Assembly: GCF_018476885.1 (NCBI RefSeq)
Contig: NZ_JAHCVJ010000004.1
Span: forward strand, 124,001 to 188,000
Origin: Geoanaerobacter pelophilus
GTDB taxonomy: Bacteria > Desulfobacterota > Desulfuromonadia > Geobacterales > DSM-12255
Length of the DNA: 64,000 nucleotides
Direction of reading: 5' to 3'
Made by a program: the position numbers and the translations under genes. Below are positions 62,099 through 64,000 of the stretch, piece by piece. Position 1 is the stretch's first letter. Every line of letters begins with the position of its first letter. The notes beneath the pieces were generated by a model that was not told the origin of the DNA, did no database searches, and was given only the letters and a program-made list of their open reading frames with translations.

Positions 62099-63820
62099 CT
62101 ATTTTAGCGGCTCAATCTTCCCTATCTGGCTGCCAAACAGCTCTACTGCCGCCTGGACCAACGGATTAGCCTTAGCTGTCTCTTCTAGCTGCCGAGAGCG
62201 CTCGGCACGATCAAGGCTTTTTTTTTCCGAAATGCTCATTGGAGCGTCACCGGCAACAGTACTGGATGTTTTCAAACGCACCGTCGTCGCAGCGCCAAAA
62301 TGCTGCTTTGCCAATCCATTCAGGTCGGCGAGTATCCCTGGAGAGTTGAGCGCACTGTAATGAAAAGAGTTGAGCGGGAAAGTGATTTCCAGGGCACCGT
62401 CTGTGGCAACGACAGGTCGTGCATCTTCCAGCAGCGACCCGATCATCGGCTTCTCCCTGCTGATCCACTCCACAAAACCTGACCAATCAGCGACAAAAGA
62501 CAATGCCTCCCCAGGTGCCGCACTGGAAACGGCACGAGAAGGCTCTTCCTTTGCGACAACAGGCGTCGCAGGAGGAGAAAGTTCTTTTGCAGGTGGGCGG
62601 TTGACAGGGGGCAGCTGTCGAGGAGCTGCTTCACGTGCCCATGCCGGCGGAGGAGAAGCGACCATCCCGGTTGCCGACATTGCGCCACGCAAGCCATCAA
62701 GACGCGACAGCAGTTCCTGGGCAGGAAGCACCGGCACAAGCATGGCCATCTTGAGCAATGCCATCTCCAGGATAAGCCTCGGGAAACCAGTTTGGGCCAT
62801 ATCACTTTCAGCTTTAATCAGCAGAGCCACATGGCGATAAAGATCAGCAAGTTCAACCAACTGGGCCTGTCCGTGAATCTCATTTAGTTCAACTTCGGAA
62901 AGTTCCGCATACTCCGAGATATCGCCAACGGCCTTACTGAGTGTTATCAGACGAAAATGCTCAACCAGCTCCTGGCAAAACTGCCTTATATTGTAGCCAT
63001 TTGCATCAACCTGCTTCACTATTTCAAGCAATAATCGCGAATCCCGGCTAAAAACCGATTGCGATGCCTTGACCAGCAGGCGCCGATCGACAACCCCCAA
63101 CAGAGCGACAACATCCTCTTCGGAAACTGTGGTACCGCAAAACGCAAGTACCTGATCAAGCGTTGACAGGGAGTCTCGCATACTCCCGTCGCCCTTACGG
63201 CCAACCATTGCCAGTGAGGCATCGGAAATTGCAACCCCCTCTTGATCAACGATATAACGAAGACGGGAAACCACGACAGGCAGGGCAATCCGCCTGAAAT
63301 CAAATCTTTGGCAGCGAGAAAGGATCGTTATCGGGACTTTGTGAGGTTCAGTGGTGGCAAAAATGAATTTTACGTGCGACGGGGGCTCTTCCAGGGTCTT
63401 GAGCAGGGCGTTGAAGGCACTGGTTGAGAGCATATGCACTTCATCAATGATGAATATCTTGGAGCGAAGCCTTGACGGAAGGTATTTGACGTTATCCCGC
63501 AGTTCACGAACATCGTCAACACCAGTATTTGAGGCGCCATCGATTTCGATGACATCAACCGCTACGCCAGAAGTTATCTCCTCACAGGCAGGACAAGCAT
63601 TGCATGGTTCAACCGCCGGTCCATGCTCGCAGGTAAGGGCCTTTGCCAAAATCCTGGCAGCGCTGGTCTTGCCAACCCCCCTGGCGCCGGTGAACAGGAA
63701 TGCGTGGGCAACCCGACCGGTTTGAATCGCATTCTGCAGGGTCTGACTGACATGTTCCTGGCCTACCAGATCACTGAAGAGCAGAGGCCGCCATTTTCGA
63801 GCTAGTACAAGGTATGACAC
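62099..63820 (-). CDS. dnaX: DNA polymerase III tau/gamma subunit
   Basis: 573 residues from a GTG at 63820, preceded by AGGAT and giving the typical start 'MSYLVLARKWRP'; an ATG at 63910 would add 30 atypical residues. The AAA+ clamp-loader core has Walker A 'GARGVGKTSAARILAKAL', a four-Cys zinc site ('CEHGPAVEPCNACPAC'), 'IIDEVHMLS' and sensor 1 'FIFATTEPHKVP'. The C-terminal third is a variable tau region. A run of nine A in the coding strand (62218-62226) lies only 42 codons from the end. Confidence 0.96.
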   Translation of the reverse strand: MSYLVLARKWRPLLFSDLVGQEHVSQTLQNAIQTGRVAHAFLFTGARGVGKTSAARILAKALTCEHGPAVEPCNACPACEEITSGVAVDVIEIDGASNTGVDDVRELRDNVKYLPSRLRSKIFIIDEVHMLSTSAFNALLKTLEEPPSHVKFIFATTEPHKVPITILSRCQRFDFRRIALPVVVSRLRYIVDQEGVAISDASLAMVGRKGDGSMRDSLSTLDQVLAFCGTTVSEEDVVALLGVVDRRLLVKASQSVFSRDSRLLLEIVKQVDANGYNIRQFCQELVEHFRLITLSKAVGDISEYAELSEVELNEIHGQAQLVELADLYRHVALLIKAESDMAQTGFPRLILEMALLKMAMLVPVLPAQELLSRLDGLRGAMSATGMVASPPPAWAREAAPRQLPPVNRPPAKELSPPATPVVAKEEPSRAVSSAAPGEALSFVADWSGFVEWISREKPMIGSLLEDARPVVATDGALEITFPLNSFHYSALNSPGILADLNGLAKQHFGAATTVRLKTSSTVAGDAPMSISEKKSLDRAERSRQLEETAKANPLVQAAVELFGSQIGKIEPLK

Positions 63821-63853
63821 GCTATCCTGCCTCGCTTGATTCCGGGAGTCCTG

Positions 63854-63886
63854 AAAAATCCGCATACAGAAAAAACTTTGCGGATA
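63854..63886 (-). terminator. Terminator of the SRP RNA
   Basis: ATCCGCA / TGCGGAT stem with a 14-base loop and TTTTT on the minus strand, directly after the SRP RNA and before dnaX. Confidence 0.72.
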
Positions 63887-63887
63887 C

Positions 63888-63998
63888 AGCTGATAGCTGG
63901 GCTGCCCCACGGCACACGGAGTGGGTTACTGCCGCTGCTTCCTTCCGGACCTGACGGGGTTCATAACCTTCCATTGCGTGGGACCCAGCTATCAGCTG
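63888..63998 (-). ncRNA. ffs: Signal recognition particle RNA (small bacterial type)
   Basis: The universal SRP domain IV core CAGGTCCGGAAGGAAGCAGC is present on the minus strand (63932-63951). The ends (63888-63902 and 63984-63998) pair perfectly over 15 bases, giving a single hairpin of about 111 nucleotides. It binds Ffh and directs nascent membrane proteins to the Sec translocon. Placement just upstream of dnaX is common. Exact ends are estimated from the terminal stem; the right end is two bases inside the window. Confidence 0.95.
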
Positions 63999-64000
63999 TA

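Noticed and set aside
62218..62226. Run of nine A in the dnaX coding strand as a slippage site for a short gamma form
   Set aside because: It lies only 42 codons before the stop, too late to make a gamma-sized product; slippage cannot be excluded but would have little effect.

Overview
The window reads as chromosomal DNA of a Geobacteraceae-type deltaproteobacterium (Geobacter and relatives, Desulfuromonadia). This rests on the protein families: a giant c-type cytochrome mixing CX2CH and CX4CH haem sites (the Geobacter 'CxxxxCH...CXXCH' family), two haem-binding sensors, an ATP synthase cluster with b and b' but no a or c genes, parAB beside it, one-piece pyruvate:ferredoxin oxidoreductase, MglAB and a PilT ATPase. 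The species was not determined. No tRNA, rRNA, CRISPR array, transposase or integrase was seen; the only RNA gene recognised is the SRP RNA at the right edge.

Layout. 1-3.3 kb (-): a solitary ABC-type binding protein, a membrane histidine kinase and a response regulator cut by the window edge. 3.5-7.2 kb (-): patatin-like lipase, a GspE/PilB-like protein with a c-di-GMP-type N-terminus but a destroyed ATPase site, and PilT. 7.4-13.9 kb: a PP-loop putative tRNA thiolase (+), then on the - strand a haem-containing chemoreceptor, and a pdxA / GAF-GGDEF cyclase / mtgA operon. 13.97-21.7 kb (-): parA-parB, then atpX-F-H-A-G-D-C, with a small REP-like element between atpD and atpC. 21.9-25.6 kb (+): a haem sensor with no output domain, a membrane protein with a pseudo-receiver, and a LysM protein.

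25.8-37.1 kb (-) is an accessory cassette: a secreted 1983-residue SpvB/TcB-RHS (TcC-like) protein with an AT-rich swapped C-terminal tip, a small two-helix membrane protein that could be its immunity partner, a secreted YD-repeat/Bacterial-repeat protein, and three tandem exported fibre-like paralogues with shared stalks and unrelated C-terminal tips. It is the best candidate here for an undescribed system. 37.1-37.7 kb is non-coding and rich in repeats and hairpins. 37.7-49.0 kb (-) is one gene for a 3752-residue protein with about 68 candidate haem motifs by eye, followed upstream by a secreted coiled-coil/TPR surface protein (49.5-52.4 kb).

52.6-55.9 kb (+): uvrC, possibly leaderless, with two small membrane proteins and a CoA-binding protein. 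55.9-64 kb (-): mglB-mglA, the pyruvate oxidoreductase gene, recR, ybaB, dnaX and the SRP RNA. The right end is core genome. Every call comes from reading the sequence; no database search was run.
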